From contig OX421502.1 of the NCBI GenBank assembly GCA_949126835.1, forward strand, positions 38,473,282-38,537,281: a stretch of 64,000 bases of DNA, given 5' to 3'. The stretch's first letter is position 1. Every line of letters begins with the position of its first letter. Both the position numbers and the translations under genes were made by a program. The notes beneath the pieces were generated by a model. It was not told the DNA's origin. It ran no database searches and saw nothing but the letters and a program-made list of their open reading frames with translations. The stretch comes from Anisus vortex. Its lineage: Eukaryota > Mollusca > Gastropoda > Planorbidae. This document shows, piece after piece, positions 54,223 through 64,000 of this stretch.

Positions 54223-55555
54223 AAACAGATGACAATTAAATTGGGCACTTACCTAAAATCGTTATTTTGCATTAAACCCAGTTGTGTGTTAGTTCTCCGT
54301 TTATTTGGGTATTTGGCTATATTTATGATGAGGACCAATTTTCGGCAATTGAGATATTTTCGTGAATTATTCCCAGAGGAGAGGTTCAATATCGGTATTG
54401 AAATATAACTTTCTTATTGGTGTAAATAATGAGCCAACTAGAAATTCCTAGAGATATAAATATACAAAGTCAATATTTCATAGACACTTTTAACTTAGCA
54501 GGTGAAAACAGGAAGGAGGGGGGAAGGGCCGAGGAGATGACGTATGAAGTTAAATTCCTAACCCGTGAAATTAAAACATTTTCTATTGACACAACACAAG
54601 ATAGTTCTGAAAATTCTAGGAATAAGTCAATATTTGCTCTAATATTACAGATTGTTTTTTTTTTGTTTTGGCTTATGATCAACTGCAATTGTTGTTTTTT
54701 ATTTAAGGGAAAATTCGAACAAAGATTTTATGTTTTCCAAAGCATCTATTGTCATGTATCTAAATATGCATTGAAGTTGAAAAAAAAGTAAAGGGTATAG
54801 ATACTATAGAAGGAGGGGGGGAGGATGGGGTAATTGTGACTACCACGTTATGTATGTTCTAGCTCTCCTCATCAGTCTGATTGTAGCGTTAAAAATATAT
54901 ATTTTTAGTGAAAGTGACGCAGTAGTTAATACTAATAGTTAACTGAACCATTGGCGCCGATGGTAGCGCGGTGTGAGGACCGCAGAGAGAGACGTAGTGC
55001 AGATCGCAATTATTATTTGCTTTCGGAGCTAAAAATAGTATCTTGACACGCCAGCAAATTACTTCCGGTGCACAGGCATCAACTAGGCCAGGGCTAAGCA
55101 GTGAAATTAATATTTTCTATATTAATATTGTGAGCCTGGGGGAGAGAGAGAGGGAGGGGGGGGGGGGCGTCGGGCGACAGATCTCAACACTCTGCCTTCC
55201 GCACACACCCATTACAATGTTTACCAGTTTCAGACAAATTGTGTTGGCCTATTTATCGACGCAGCCCTATAGAACTATATTAGGTTGTTGTTTTTTCCTG
55301 ATTACATCAATTAAAAAAATAACCTAAAAACAAAGTATGTGAGTGAAGTATTTTTAGTAACCCTTTTAGTGAGCTACTTGGCGATGGTGTTCACGGCAAA
55401 GATGTGCGATTCATTGAATTGATCTACGACTCACAAACTCTCATTTCTTGATCAACCATAAGCATTCATACGCGATCACAAATCCTTTCTCAACGCAAAT
55501 TCAACAAAAAATAGAATCTCAAATATTTCGTTGGTTACAAAAACAACAACATTTT
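54223..55555. other. Unassigned intergenic sequence
   Basis: The longest frame (54429-54791, 120 codons) has one hydrophobic stretch but no family resemblance and AT-rich composition unlike the receptor exons, so I do not call it a gene. A G-rich run lies near 55145-55170. Confidence 0.4.
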
Positions 55556-55676
55556 GTCAGGAACCCATTAGAGCTGGGCAGACTGGGATAAAGTAGAGGC
55601 GGCTGGCCATTGTGCTGGCCACACAATCTCCTAGTATGCCATGGCCACCAACACAACCCAATGGATCACACTTTAC
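55556..55676 (+). mobile_element. SINE 3' half, diverged
   Basis: AGGAACCCATTAGAGCTGGG is followed by CTGGCCATTGTGCTGGCCAC and ATGGATCACACTTTACTA. These are the body and tail of the family with an internal deletion. The order is mixed, so it may be a rearranged copy. Confidence 0.65.
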
Positions 55677-55934
55677 TATGTACAGTATCATGAGTTTGAA
55701 GTGTACCTAAGATCAAAAGACAAGACGTCAGCTGAATCAGTAGAACAATTTATTTTAAAATGATATAAAATAGCCACAAATTCCAGACACTTGAATAGCA
55801 ATAACGTTAAAGGAAACATCAGCCAATAATATCTCTCTCACAAAGTACACAATAAGCCCAAACGTCAAGATGCAATGGAAAGAGGCGCCCTTAGCCCCGA
55901 ATGCTATCAGACATAATCAAACTGTAGAATTAAC

Positions 55935-56190
55935 GAGAGACCGAGGGAGGGGGGAGTATGGGGAGGGGGAAGTATGGGGAAGGGGGAAGTATGGGGAAGG
56001 GGGAGTATGGGGGAGGGGGGAGTATGGGGGAGGGGAGTATGGGGGAGGGGGAGTATGGGGAAGGGGGAGAGTATGGGGGAGGGGGAGCATGGGGAGGGGA
56101 GTATGGGGGAGGGGGAGTATGGGGGAGGGGGGGTATGGGGAGGGGAGTATGACGGAGGGGGGAGAGTATGGGGGAGGGGGGAGTATGGGG
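55935..56190. repeat. G-rich tandem repeat (GGGGGAGTATGGG)
   Basis: About 16 units of 13-17 bp, GGGGGAGTATGGGGGA and variants, lie in tandem on the plus strand. Four or more closely spaced G runs are always available, so G-quadruplex formation is plausible. The many overlapping Gly-rich and Pro-rich frames (up to 134 codons) are artefacts. Confidence 0.95.
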
Positions 56191-56984
56191 GGTGTATGTA
56201 TATAAAACAAAACAAAATATCCGCCACTTGATAGAGGGGAAACAAAACAAGAGCTCGGCCCCCGGCAGATAATGCAATAACAATACTTAAGACGCCCCTG
56301 TTCGCCCCCACTTAGCTCTTAATGAATGCATTCAACACAGGGGCGGACAGCGTTGGAAGGGTGGGTGGTGGATGGAGGAAAGCATCCACCGACAAAAACT
56401 TGGATCAATACCCAGAGATTCACCTTAGCACTGCAACTCTTTCATTTCAAAACATTGAACAAAACAAGAAGACGACGATGAAGAAAACAACAGGGGGGGG
56501 AGGGGGGCGGAGCTAAAGAATGTTTTCTTTTGGCCTTTTTTGTTTTTGTTTTTAAAATTTCCATTGTAGCTCTCGTTAAGTCTCCCGTTGTTCAAATTAT
56601 ACCTTCATCCACACACACAAACGCACGCACGTGCACACACACACACACACACCAACACACACAATTATTCTTTCTAGCCGGTCAGCAGGCATTTGTGAGT
56701 AATCAGGGGGAAGAAATCGAAGAATGTTATAACCATTTTTTTTAGCACGACGAATGGCGTCCCCTAACCCACAATAAGAGTTATTTCCCTTCTTTTGTTT
56801 TTATGTCAGCTTTAGAGTTTATTGCATGTTCGACATGTTAATTCACTCGCAATAAATTCCACTAGGCATTTAACAGCATTAAACGTTATTTGTGCTATAT
56901 AGTCTGCATTTGTTGGTTATATGCCTTTTATAGCATAGCCCTTACATTATTATATTTCACATATATTCAAAAAATGAAACTCTC

Positions 56985-57057
56985 AATGTGTCCTCCTTTG
57001 TCCTCATTTTTTGTCTCTTTGTGTCCTCCTTTGATACCCATGTATCTGGCAACCCTG
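56985..57057. mobile_element. Right-end fragment of a GGTTGCCA-type hAT element
   Basis: TGTGTCCTCCTTTGTCCTCA and TACCCATGTATCTGGCAACC followed by CTG resemble 28140-28210, the right end of the element at 27726-28210. No matching left end was located. Confidence 0.6.
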
Positions 57058-57499
57058 GACCGAAAGAAACGTTCTCACTTCAGTTTTTATTGTAATATGT
57101 TGTCTTTTTTAAAAATCTTTTTGGTTGTTTTATATGTGCCATTCTTATAACCGTCAATTTGTCTAGGAAACTTTAAATTTCCAAAACTAGTCGCTTCTAC
57201 TGGCGGTAAAATACGAAAAGAAAACACGAAAGTAACGTTTGGACGAAGTCTGGCGTCATTAAACACGAGAGTTTAGTCTAGACGACAAAAAGGGAAGAAG
57301 AAAAAATCAGTGAAATATCTAGGCATTAAAACAAAGTGTAATCTACTATATAGAACACACTCACACACACATACTCAGGTACACACAGACACAATCACAA
57401 CCAACACAGAAACCAGCTAACGTGGAAAGACACTCACCACCGACCGCATGCAAACATTGTTACGATACGCAAACCGACGCTCCCCCAAACCAACGATTC

Positions 57500-57920
57500 C
57501 CAAGCACACACGATCCCCAAGCTGGTGATACCCACGATCCCAAATAAAAAACACGATCCCCAAGCTGGTGATACCCACGATCCCAAAAAACACACGATCC
57601 CCAAGCTGGTGATACCCACGATCCCAAAAAACACACGATCCCCAAGCTGGTGATACCCACGATACCAAAAAACACACGATCCCCAAGCTGGTGATACCCA
57701 CGATCCCAAAAAAACACACGATCCCCAAGCTGGTGATACCCACGATCCCAAAACACACGATCCCCAAGCTGGTGATAGCCACGATCCCAAAAAAACACAC
57801 GATTTCAAAACGAACGATCCCCCAAGCTCACGATCCCCAAACCAACGATCCACCAAGCCCACGATTCCCAAACGAACTATCCCCCAAGCCCACGATCCCC
57901 AAACCAACGATCCCGAGACC
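57500..57920. repeat. Minisatellite of about 41 bp with variable A runs
   Basis: The unit contains CACGATCCCCAAGCTGGTGA followed by TACCCACGATCCCAAAA. About seven units differ in the length of the A run (2-6). Toward the right, shorter diverged pieces (CCAACGATCC, CAAGCCCACGATTCCC) continue. Frames of 102-157 codons are artefacts. Confidence 0.93.
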
Positions 57921-58388
57921 CACGGTTAGAAGGGGTGGGGTGGGCGGCGGAAGCTATCTTAGAGTAAATCCACGTCAACAGTCGCGGTTTTATTTTTAAA
58001 CACAAAACTGAACCGCGCGACACAAGGGGCCAGAACTAAACTTAGACGACACCACCTGAAGGTCAGGCACAGTTCTGCTGGTGTAGTGTCCGCCTTGACT
58101 TGACAAGGTGTACATCACACTGCTTTGAAGCTCTTGGTTAATGTTGTTGTTGTGTTGTTGTTTTCGAACAACTTAATTAGCTATCGAAATGTTTCTCTTT
58201 CTCGCTGCCATTTTTAAAAAAGGGGTAGACCCAGCGAAACATACAAACCAAGACCAAGGAATCGCGATGAAATGGATCACAACCAAATAGACTATGATAT
58301 GATAAGATTATTTTATTGATCCAAACAAATAGAAATTTCACTTGAAGACATAAAGTCCGTCTTCTTCAGCAAATTTTAAACAATATAA

Positions 58389-58456
58389 AAGAATTATTTA
58401 TACGGTGACCGCTGCTTCACTGGCCCTTTGGGTCAATTTGGTCCGAAAGGTACTTT
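58389..58456 (+). mobile_element. 5'-truncated SINE tail
   Basis: GACCGCTGCTTCACTGGCCC followed by GGTCAATTTGGTCCGAAAGG and TACTTTTACTTTC is the 3' end of the SINE. It precedes another copy in the same orientation by 60 bp. Confidence 0.8.
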
Positions 58457-58513
58457 TACTTTCACTTCACTTACTTAATGAAAACCCTTACAGACACTTT
58501 ACGTTGGATATAG

Positions 58514-58786
58514 GGGGCACGGTAGGCGAGCGGCAGCGCGTTCGACTGGCGGACCGAAGGTCCTGGGTGCAGGCTGGGATTTTTTCCCGGGTCCGGAGGG
58601 TGTCCCTGAGTCTATCCAGCTCTGATGGGTAACTAACCTTAGTTGAGGTAAGTAAATGCGGCTGTGCATAGTGCTGGCCACACAATCACCTAGTCTGCCG
58701 AGGCCACAGAAACTGGTGAACGCTGCTTCATCGGACCTATGGATCAACTCTGTCCGACGGGTACTTTACTTACTACTTACTTACTT
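58514..58786 (+). mobile_element. tRNA-derived SINE with target duplication
   Basis: The head is GGGCACGGTAGGCGAGCGGC. Most of the B box is lost to a small deletion after GGTCCTGGGT. The body (CTGAGTCTATCCAGCTCTGA) and tail (GGATCAACTCTGTCCGACGG) are present. ACGTTGGATATA (58501-58512) before and ACATTGGACATA (58787-58798) after look like an aged target duplication. Confidence 0.9.
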
Positions 58787-59206
58787 ACATTGGACATAAC
58801 CTATGGGTAAAGCGTAGAATGCAATAATCTTCTTCCCTTTAGAATGAACATTAAAAGATTAGATTATTTTGTTATTCTATTGAACATTTTATTTGTTCAG
58901 CTGCAGTTTCTTCTTTTTTGTTATTATGATAAAGCAACCTTGCAAAAAACAACAATAAAAACAATCCCAACTTCAATGGACATTAAACTAATCAATCGAG
59001 GCCTGTCACACTGGGAGAGCGTGTGAAAATACTGGGTGTGTTTGTCTTTCTAGAATGCAAATATGGAGGTATTTCGCAACACAATGAAAATGGCTTGCAT
59101 TTCTCTTATGAGTTTTTCGCGCTGTAGAGTTTCTCAAATAGCTAGCATTTTATGCACGCAGTTGTACGTGTTCGTGTATACATACTGCCATGTTCGCCCT
59201 CTAGGG

Positions 59207-59500
59207 CAAGGGTCGGCAACCTACGGCACGCCTGCCAGACGTGGCACGCACGGCGATTTTCAATGGCACGCGGAAAACTCACACAAGGCAATTCAAGTCT
59301 CGTCTACAATCAATTGAGTGCTAAAGCATGATCACTGTTAGGCTGAAAAATAATCAACGTCATAATTGCCATAATTTTCTCTATGTAATCACTTTCAATA
59401 ATCACAGAAAATAAACTTTATGAAATTTTCTCACGTGGTTTCAAATGTTCTGATAAATACTACTTGAATATCTGGCACACTGGTTCTACAAAAGCCTGAA
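59207..59500. mobile_element. hAT-type short element, partial (inverted orientation)
   Basis: CAAGGGTCGGCAACCTACGG, GCACGCACGGCGATTTTCAA and TGGCACGCGG read in the opposite order to the copies at 22728 and 28820. Toward the right, GAGTGCTAAAGCATGATC and TGGCACACTGGTTC continue the family, but the far end is not clear. Confidence 0.75.
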
Positions 59501-59880
59501 CCTGCCGGCATAAACGGCACGCTTCAGTAAGGAACCATAAGATGGCCTGCGCTGAGGAAAGGAGGGGGGGGGGGGCGTTTCACGTGTGCGGCGGCACCTA
59601 ATTCGATGTATTAGTTGACTGATTGAAATGGTAACGGCTTGTTGCCACTTGTCTGTCTAGTCTATGCCTTAGCAAACTATTGATCTCCGCTTCAAACACA
59701 CAACTGTAACAAGCGGCCGAAGAAGAAAGTTATGAAATCAGAATACAACCTTCATTAATACAGAAGGTCAGTTTTCTTAGGTTTTGATTTGTTTTTTTTC
59801 TTTTTATACGAATGTTCTCCGTTATCACCCAACTAAATCCCCCCCCCCCCCCCACTTTTTTGTGTGAAATACTATAAGTA

Positions 59881-60143
59881 AAGGGGCGCGGTGGCAGCGG
59901 CAGCGCGTTCGATTGGCGAACCGAAGGTTCTGGGTTCGAATTCTGGTGGAGGATAGTTTTTTTTTCCAGGGACTTGAGTCTACCCAGCTCTAATGGGTAC
60001 CTGACCTTAGTTGGGGTAAAGTAAAGGCGGCTGTGCATAGTGCTGGCCACACAATCACCTAGTATGCCGTGGCCACAGAAACTTGTGAGCGCTGCTTCAC
60101 CGGCGCTATGGATCAATTTGGTCCGACGGGATACTTTACTTTC
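59881..60143 (+). mobile_element. tRNA-derived SINE, full length
   Basis: The head GGGGCGCGGTGGCAGCGGCA, the B box GGTTCGAATTC, the body GTACCTGACCTTAGTTGGGG and the tail GGATCAATTTGGTCCGACGG plus GATACTTTACTTTC are all present. A short deletion lies after GGGACTTGAG. Confidence 0.93.
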
Positions 60144-60749
60144 TAAGTAGTAAGTAGTTTAGCATTACGTTGTATTATACAAGTAAATATCTGTTAAAGT
60201 AAAGATAACAACAGATGAACCGCTTGCTCTATTTTTAGACCTTATAGGTTTTTGTTTTCTTCCGAGGGCAGCCAATAACGCTGTCTTAGGTCACTCCTAC
60301 GGCTGCCTAAAGGTTTCCGCTGTCTACAACTTTCGATTTTAATTCTCCATTGAGAAAATCATAGCGATTAAATAAAACGGAAGTGTACAACACAAAAGGG
60401 AATCGGGAATTCCGAAAAGAAGTCATTCGAGTCGTCAAATAGCAGACATATTAAAGCAAGCGGTCCACCTTATTAAAGTCTTTGCAATTAAAGAAACCAC
60501 GATTCTGGGAGTCTTACAGAAAATACTGTATTGTCAAGCAACATACTGACTACAGGCCTATAAACTGTTAACTTCAAATTTCAGAGAGCGATGGTCTTGC
60601 TCGAGAGTGGGTCAAAACTTCATTCGACGATTAATAACTTCAAGAACAACATATACTCAAGCAACCAAAGCGCGAAATAAACAACTATACAGAAGCAAGA
60701 CAAACAAAAGTAATGCTTTTTTTTTTAAGTAGACTCGTACAGCGGAATG
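60144..60749. other. Unassigned intergenic sequence
   Basis: No gene or repeat is recognised. Confidence 0.35.
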
Positions 60750-61290
60750 ATTTAGGTGGGCGTTTCCAAACTTCAGACCAAGTCCTTATGTTTATCTGAG
60801 CATTGTAACAGGTGGTTGTTGCGTTGTATTTTCTAAGTTAGATTTTAGAGCTTTATGTATTATTACTACTTTACTCTTTGCCCTTCTGTCCTCTCGTGTT
60901 TCTAGGTTGAGTGGTTTGACTATTGGTGTTACTCTTGTCAGTTATGAATATTCGCTAGTAATGAACCTTGCAGCTCTTTACTGAATTTGTTCTAATTGTT
61001 TAATGTTTTCTTTAGTTACAGAAGATGCTTAGTCTAGTATAGGTCTAACTAATGTGAGATGGCATTTTAGTTTTATGTACCTTTTTGAAGCCTAATTGTT
61101 TTTGTTTTTTTAATAACTTCATCAATATGTTGATTTCAAGATAACTTACTATCTAGGCCTATTACATCTCCTAAGTACTTTGCATTTTTAGTTGAGTTAG
61201 TTCTTTTACCATGAATGAAGTAGTTTGTAATTATTGTAATTTTTCTTTTACAATTGGTACTCCAACTGACAGATTTATTTTTCTCCCCAA
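60750..61290 (-). pseudogene. LINE ORF2 3' part (CR1/Jockey-like), decayed
   Basis: Minus-strand translation from the right gives the end of the reverse transcriptase palm/thumb and beyond: WSTNCKRKITIITNYFIHG, then KRTNSTKNAKYLGDVIGLDS and NQHIDEVIKK (about 61265-61110). A diverged stretch follows, then AARFITSEYS and VTPIVKPLNLETREDRRAKS (about 60990-60870), then KVVIIHKALKSNLE. The order and motifs (the AKYLG…W…HI block, the RRAARFI block, the RR block) are those of non-LTR retrotransposons. Stops (for example the TGA before NQHIDE) and frame changes show that it is dead. A related but separate end lies at 63355-63725. Confidence 0.85.
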
Positions 61291-61514
61291 AAGCTCTAGA
61301 AAAAAAAATTCTTAAGATATTAATTATTTTAAAGATTGGATGTAGAATTCAGCAAAGGAAAACTAAATTAATATAGACTTTAAGAAAGAACTATATAATT
61401 AATTGTATCATTTATCAAATGTGTATGTAATAAAAACTTTCGGCATATGGCGTCAATGTTTTGTAAGCAGCAAGAGTTTTAATCCCTAACCATAAATCTG
61501 TACAAGTAGTGTGT

Positions 61515-61625
61515 GCTCAGTGGGTGGCTTTCGGGGCATGGAAGAAGTTACCCGAACAAACAAACCGTAGAACTAACGAAATAAATTAACTTTATTTCAA
61601 ACTCTTCATAAAAAACTTAATCCAA
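61515..61625 (+). pseudogene. LINE ORF2 C-terminal fragment (plus strand)
   Basis: One frame reads VAFGAWKKLPEQTNRRTNEI, matching the AW…LPEQT region of the same LINE family as 5569-5830. It is only about 35 codons long and lies opposite in orientation to the 60750-61290 relic. Confidence 0.6.
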
Positions 61626-61635
61626 AGGTAAGTAA

Positions 61636-62450
61636 GTCAAGTAAAGTATCCCGTCGTACCAATTTGACCAATAGGGCCACACTTAAACCAAGTTATCCCG
61701 TCGTACAAATTTGACCCATAGGGCCACACTTAAACCAAGTTATCCCGTCGTACCAATTTGACCCATAGGGCCACACTTAAACCAAGTTATCCCGTCGTAC
61801 CAATTTTATCCATAGGGCCACACTTAAACCAAGTTATCCCGTAGTACCAATTTTATCCATAGGGCCACACTTAAACCAAGTTATCCCGCCGTACTAATTT
61901 TATCCATAGGGCCACACTTAAACCAAGTTATCCCGGCGTACTAATTTTATCCATAGGGCCACACTTAAACCAAGTTATCCCGTCGTACCAATTTTATCCA
62001 TAGGGCCACACTTAAACCAAGTTATCCCGTCGTACTAATTTTATCCATAGGGCCACACTTAAACCAAGTTATCCCGTCGTACCAATTTTATCCATAGGGC
62101 CACACTTAAACCAAGTTATCCCGTCGTACCAATTTTATCCATAGGGCCACATTTAAACCAAGTTATCCCGTCGTACTAATTTTATCCATAGGGCCACACT
62201 TAAACCAAGTTATCCCGTCGTACCAATTTTATCCATAGGGCCACACTTAAACCAAGTTATCCCGTCGTACCAATTTTATCCATACGGCCACATTTAAACC
62301 AAGTTATCCCGTCGTACCAATTTGACCCATAGGGCCACACTTAAACCAAGTTATCCCGTCGTACCAATTTGACCCATAGGGCCACACTTAAACCAAGTTA
62401 TCCCGTCGTACCAATTTGATCCATAGGGCCACACTTAAACCAAGTTTTTT
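61636..62450. repeat. 47-bp minisatellite built from a SINE tail, about 17 units
   Basis: Each unit contains ATCCCGTCGTACCAATTTTA followed by TCCATAGGGCCACACTTAAA and CCAAGTT. The first half is the minus-strand 3' end of the window's SINE (ATCCCGTCGGACCAAATTGA, then TCCATAGGGCC). At the left edge the array begins GTAAAGTATCCCGTCG, the usual SINE terminus, so the array seems to have grown from one truncated SINE insertion. Units differ by a few bases (GACCC/TATCC). Confidence 0.95.
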
Positions 62451-63063
62451 GCATGTGAGAAGATAAGCTTCTTAATTAAAGTAACTTGTGTTAAAAAAAA
62501 TGAATCCAATTTATAATAATCAAATGTCTAGTGCAAATGGATTTAAGGGAAAATTATTCTTAATTACTCTTTAATGACGGAAATGCTCACACACACATAC
62601 ACACACACATACAAATAAACTCCCAATTACAATTAAATCCTTCACGATTTTCAATCAATTTAAAGTTTTTTTTTTAATCATTCAAGCTTTGAAAGTTAAT
62701 TGCATTTTAAAACTTATTTTCTATAGCTCTAGGTTTTGTAGCACATTTTTTTTTTAAATAAATATGCACAAAAAAAAAAAAACAACTAAAAATCCCACAA
62801 TGATTGATCTGATAAAGCAAAGCATAGACTTTAATATACACATTATAGTTTGTGGTCAAAGTTAATGTATTGGCTGTCATTTAGTAAACAGTTTGTTATT
62901 GGGGTTTTGTGTTGTTTATATTCATATGAATGTTATTGTCACTTGAACTGTGCCATTACGAAAGCGCTTCACAAACTTTTCGTGTTTTTTTTTGTTTAAA
63001 ATAATGATTCGTTTTTTTTTATACCACTACATTAAGACCCGTCAACAATTGAATAGCCTATAC
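62451..63063. other. Unassigned AT-rich sequence
   Basis: No gene is seen. A CA microsatellite lies near 62588-62612, with many A and T runs. Confidence 0.4.
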
Positions 63064-63271
63064 CAGGGGGGCGGCAACCTTTTGATAATAGCGTCCCCAG
63101 GCAGGCTTTATAATTTATACATCGTTCCAACTGCTTAAAAGTCAGATTTCTCTAGCACTTAATTTCTTGTAGAAGATCCTCTTATTGTATGTTTGGAGAT
63201 CTTTAGCGTGCCATTGAAAAACCGTTCTGCGTGCCAAGTCTAGCACGCGTGACGTGGGTTGTTGACCCCTG
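63064..63271. mobile_element. hAT-type short element with perfect 8-bp target duplication
   Basis: The left end is CAGGGGGGGCGGCAACCTTT and the right end GGGTTGTTGACCCCTG. The 8-mer GCCTATAC lies just outside both ends (63056-63063 and 63272-63279). The body has GCGTGCCATTGAAAA and TAGCACGCGTGACG. Confidence 0.93.
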
Positions 63272-63354
63272 GCCTATACCAGCGAAGACCGGTGGCCATT
63301 TTATGGGAGCCTTTTTTCCAGACTTATTGCAAGTCGTTATGCTATTTGTTACAA

Positions 63355-63725
63355 CTGTTTTATCTTATATGTTACAGACGTTCTTGCTATAAAGAAGATT
63401 ATTGCGTCCTACGCTCATCCGTGGTCCGAGTCTAGTCATGCATTTTGATGACTGTTTTAAATGTGGTTAGGTTACAGGTTTTCCTGGATTGTTCAGGTAA
63501 CCCATTTCATGTCCGGAGGATGCCGCTCGAAAAGAAAAGAGTACTTACATGCATTTGTTCTCGCATGAAGGATAATGAAAGTGTTTTTGTCTTTATGTTT
63601 ATCTGAACATTGTAACAGACTTTTATTGGGTTGTACTTCTTGTTGTACTTCTAAATTAAAGTCCAATGCCTGATCTATTATTACTACTTTACTCATTGCC
63701 CTTCAGTCTTCTAGTGTTTCCAGGT
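63355..63725 (-). pseudogene. LINE ORF2 C-terminal fragment (minus strand)
   Basis: The minus-strand frame gives LNLETLED, a stop, RAMSKVVIIDQALDFNLE, then LLQCSDKHKDKNTFIILHAR and TNACKYSF. This overlaps and matches both the 60750-61290 relic and the plus-strand fragment at 5569-5830, linking them into one family. After KYSF the frame shifts, and the last part (CCATTTCATG…CATGCATTTTGATG) is read in another frame. Confidence 0.8.
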
Positions 63726-64000
63726 TTAGTTTTTAAAGTACAAAAAGTTTTTCTTTCTATTATTGCGTTTATTACACTCTAACATAAATTATTCAACACA
63801 TCTTGGAAGTTTTTAGAAAATGTAAATGGACGTCGATGTGGGCAGAGATATTTGAAGCAGCGGGCAGAGATATTTGAAGCAGCGGGTTATTTTACAAACA
63901 GCAAAAAAATTTACAGTTTCACTATCTTAGCATGTTAGTCTTTCAAAATTAAAACAATGACTATCTAATAAGATGGACGCTTGCTTTGATATTTCTGCTA
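63726..64000. other. Unassigned sequence at the window end
   Basis: No feature is recognised. A 21-bp direct doublet (GGGCAGAGATATTTGAAGCA plus G) occurs at about 63840-63881. Confidence 0.4.

Noticed and set aside
54429..54791. A 120-codon plus-strand frame with one hydrophobic segment.
   Set aside because: AT-rich composition, no homology that I can see, no splice signals, and a poly-A/lysine end suggest chance.
55870..56311. Gly- and Pro-rich frames up to 134 codons on both strands.
   Set aside because: They all come from the GGGGGAGTATGGG tandem repeat and are open in several frames simultaneously.
1..64000. A multi-gene defence, biosynthetic or viral system.
   Set aside because: Only one host gene model is supported. 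No polymerase, integrase, capsid, protease or clustered enzyme motifs were seen other than decayed hAT and LINE pieces.

Overview
This is eukaryotic, non-bacterial DNA: AT-rich, spliced, and full of minisatellites, microsatellites and degraded transposons. The one convincing host gene is a two-exon rhodopsin-like G protein-coupled receptor. The repeats (a tRNA-derived SINE, short hAT-type elements ending in CAGGGGTCGGCAACC, CR1/Jockey-like LINE remnants, an element ending CCCGGCGTTGCCCGGG inside TA microsatellite) look most like a mollusc, probably a gastropod. That assignment is inference from repeat style, not from a marker gene.

Layout. Positions 1-11100 hold two direct copies of one segment (69-3253 and 6345-11091). 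Each carries a 24-bp minisatellite, about 32 units in the first copy and 92 in the second, where 240-bp higher-order repeats are visible. A broken hAT transposase (4549-5215) and a LINE fragment lie between the copies. Positions 11100-16000 hold more LINE ends and a second broken hAT transposase on the minus strand (13712-14617), whose 5' part is repeated at 15340-15535. Positions 16000-42600 are intergenic: SINE copies, hAT-type elements (several with clear 8-bp target duplications), one element with perfect 21-bp inverted ends and TA duplications (35312-35945), a dispersed duplicated segment (33173-33546 and 40656-40991), and minisatellites with 37-46 bp and other periods.

The gene occupies about 42703-45800. 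There is a leader with two short upstream ORFs, coding exon 1 (43159-44103), a 477-bp GT-AG intron, coding exon 2 (44581-45504), and a candidate AATAAA at 45783. The predicted protein is 622 residues. It has seven membrane segments, a third intracellular loop of about 300 residues, and poor matches to the usual DRY, NPxxY and CWxP motifs. The coding exons are much richer in G+C than their surroundings.

Positions 45800-64000 are again intergenic: SINE copies in both orientations, five long minisatellites (46, 42, 57, about 41 and 47 bp), one of them built from the SINE tail (61636-62450), more hAT-type elements, and minus-strand LINE relics at 60750-61290 and 63355-63725. I saw no rRNA, no intact tRNA gene, no CRISPR and no operon-like gene set. 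Apart from the receptor, the open reading frames are by-products of tandem repeats or decayed transposon genes. I found no clear multi-gene system. The features most worth a second look are the atypical receptor, the SINE-tail minisatellite, and the duplication with its expanded array.
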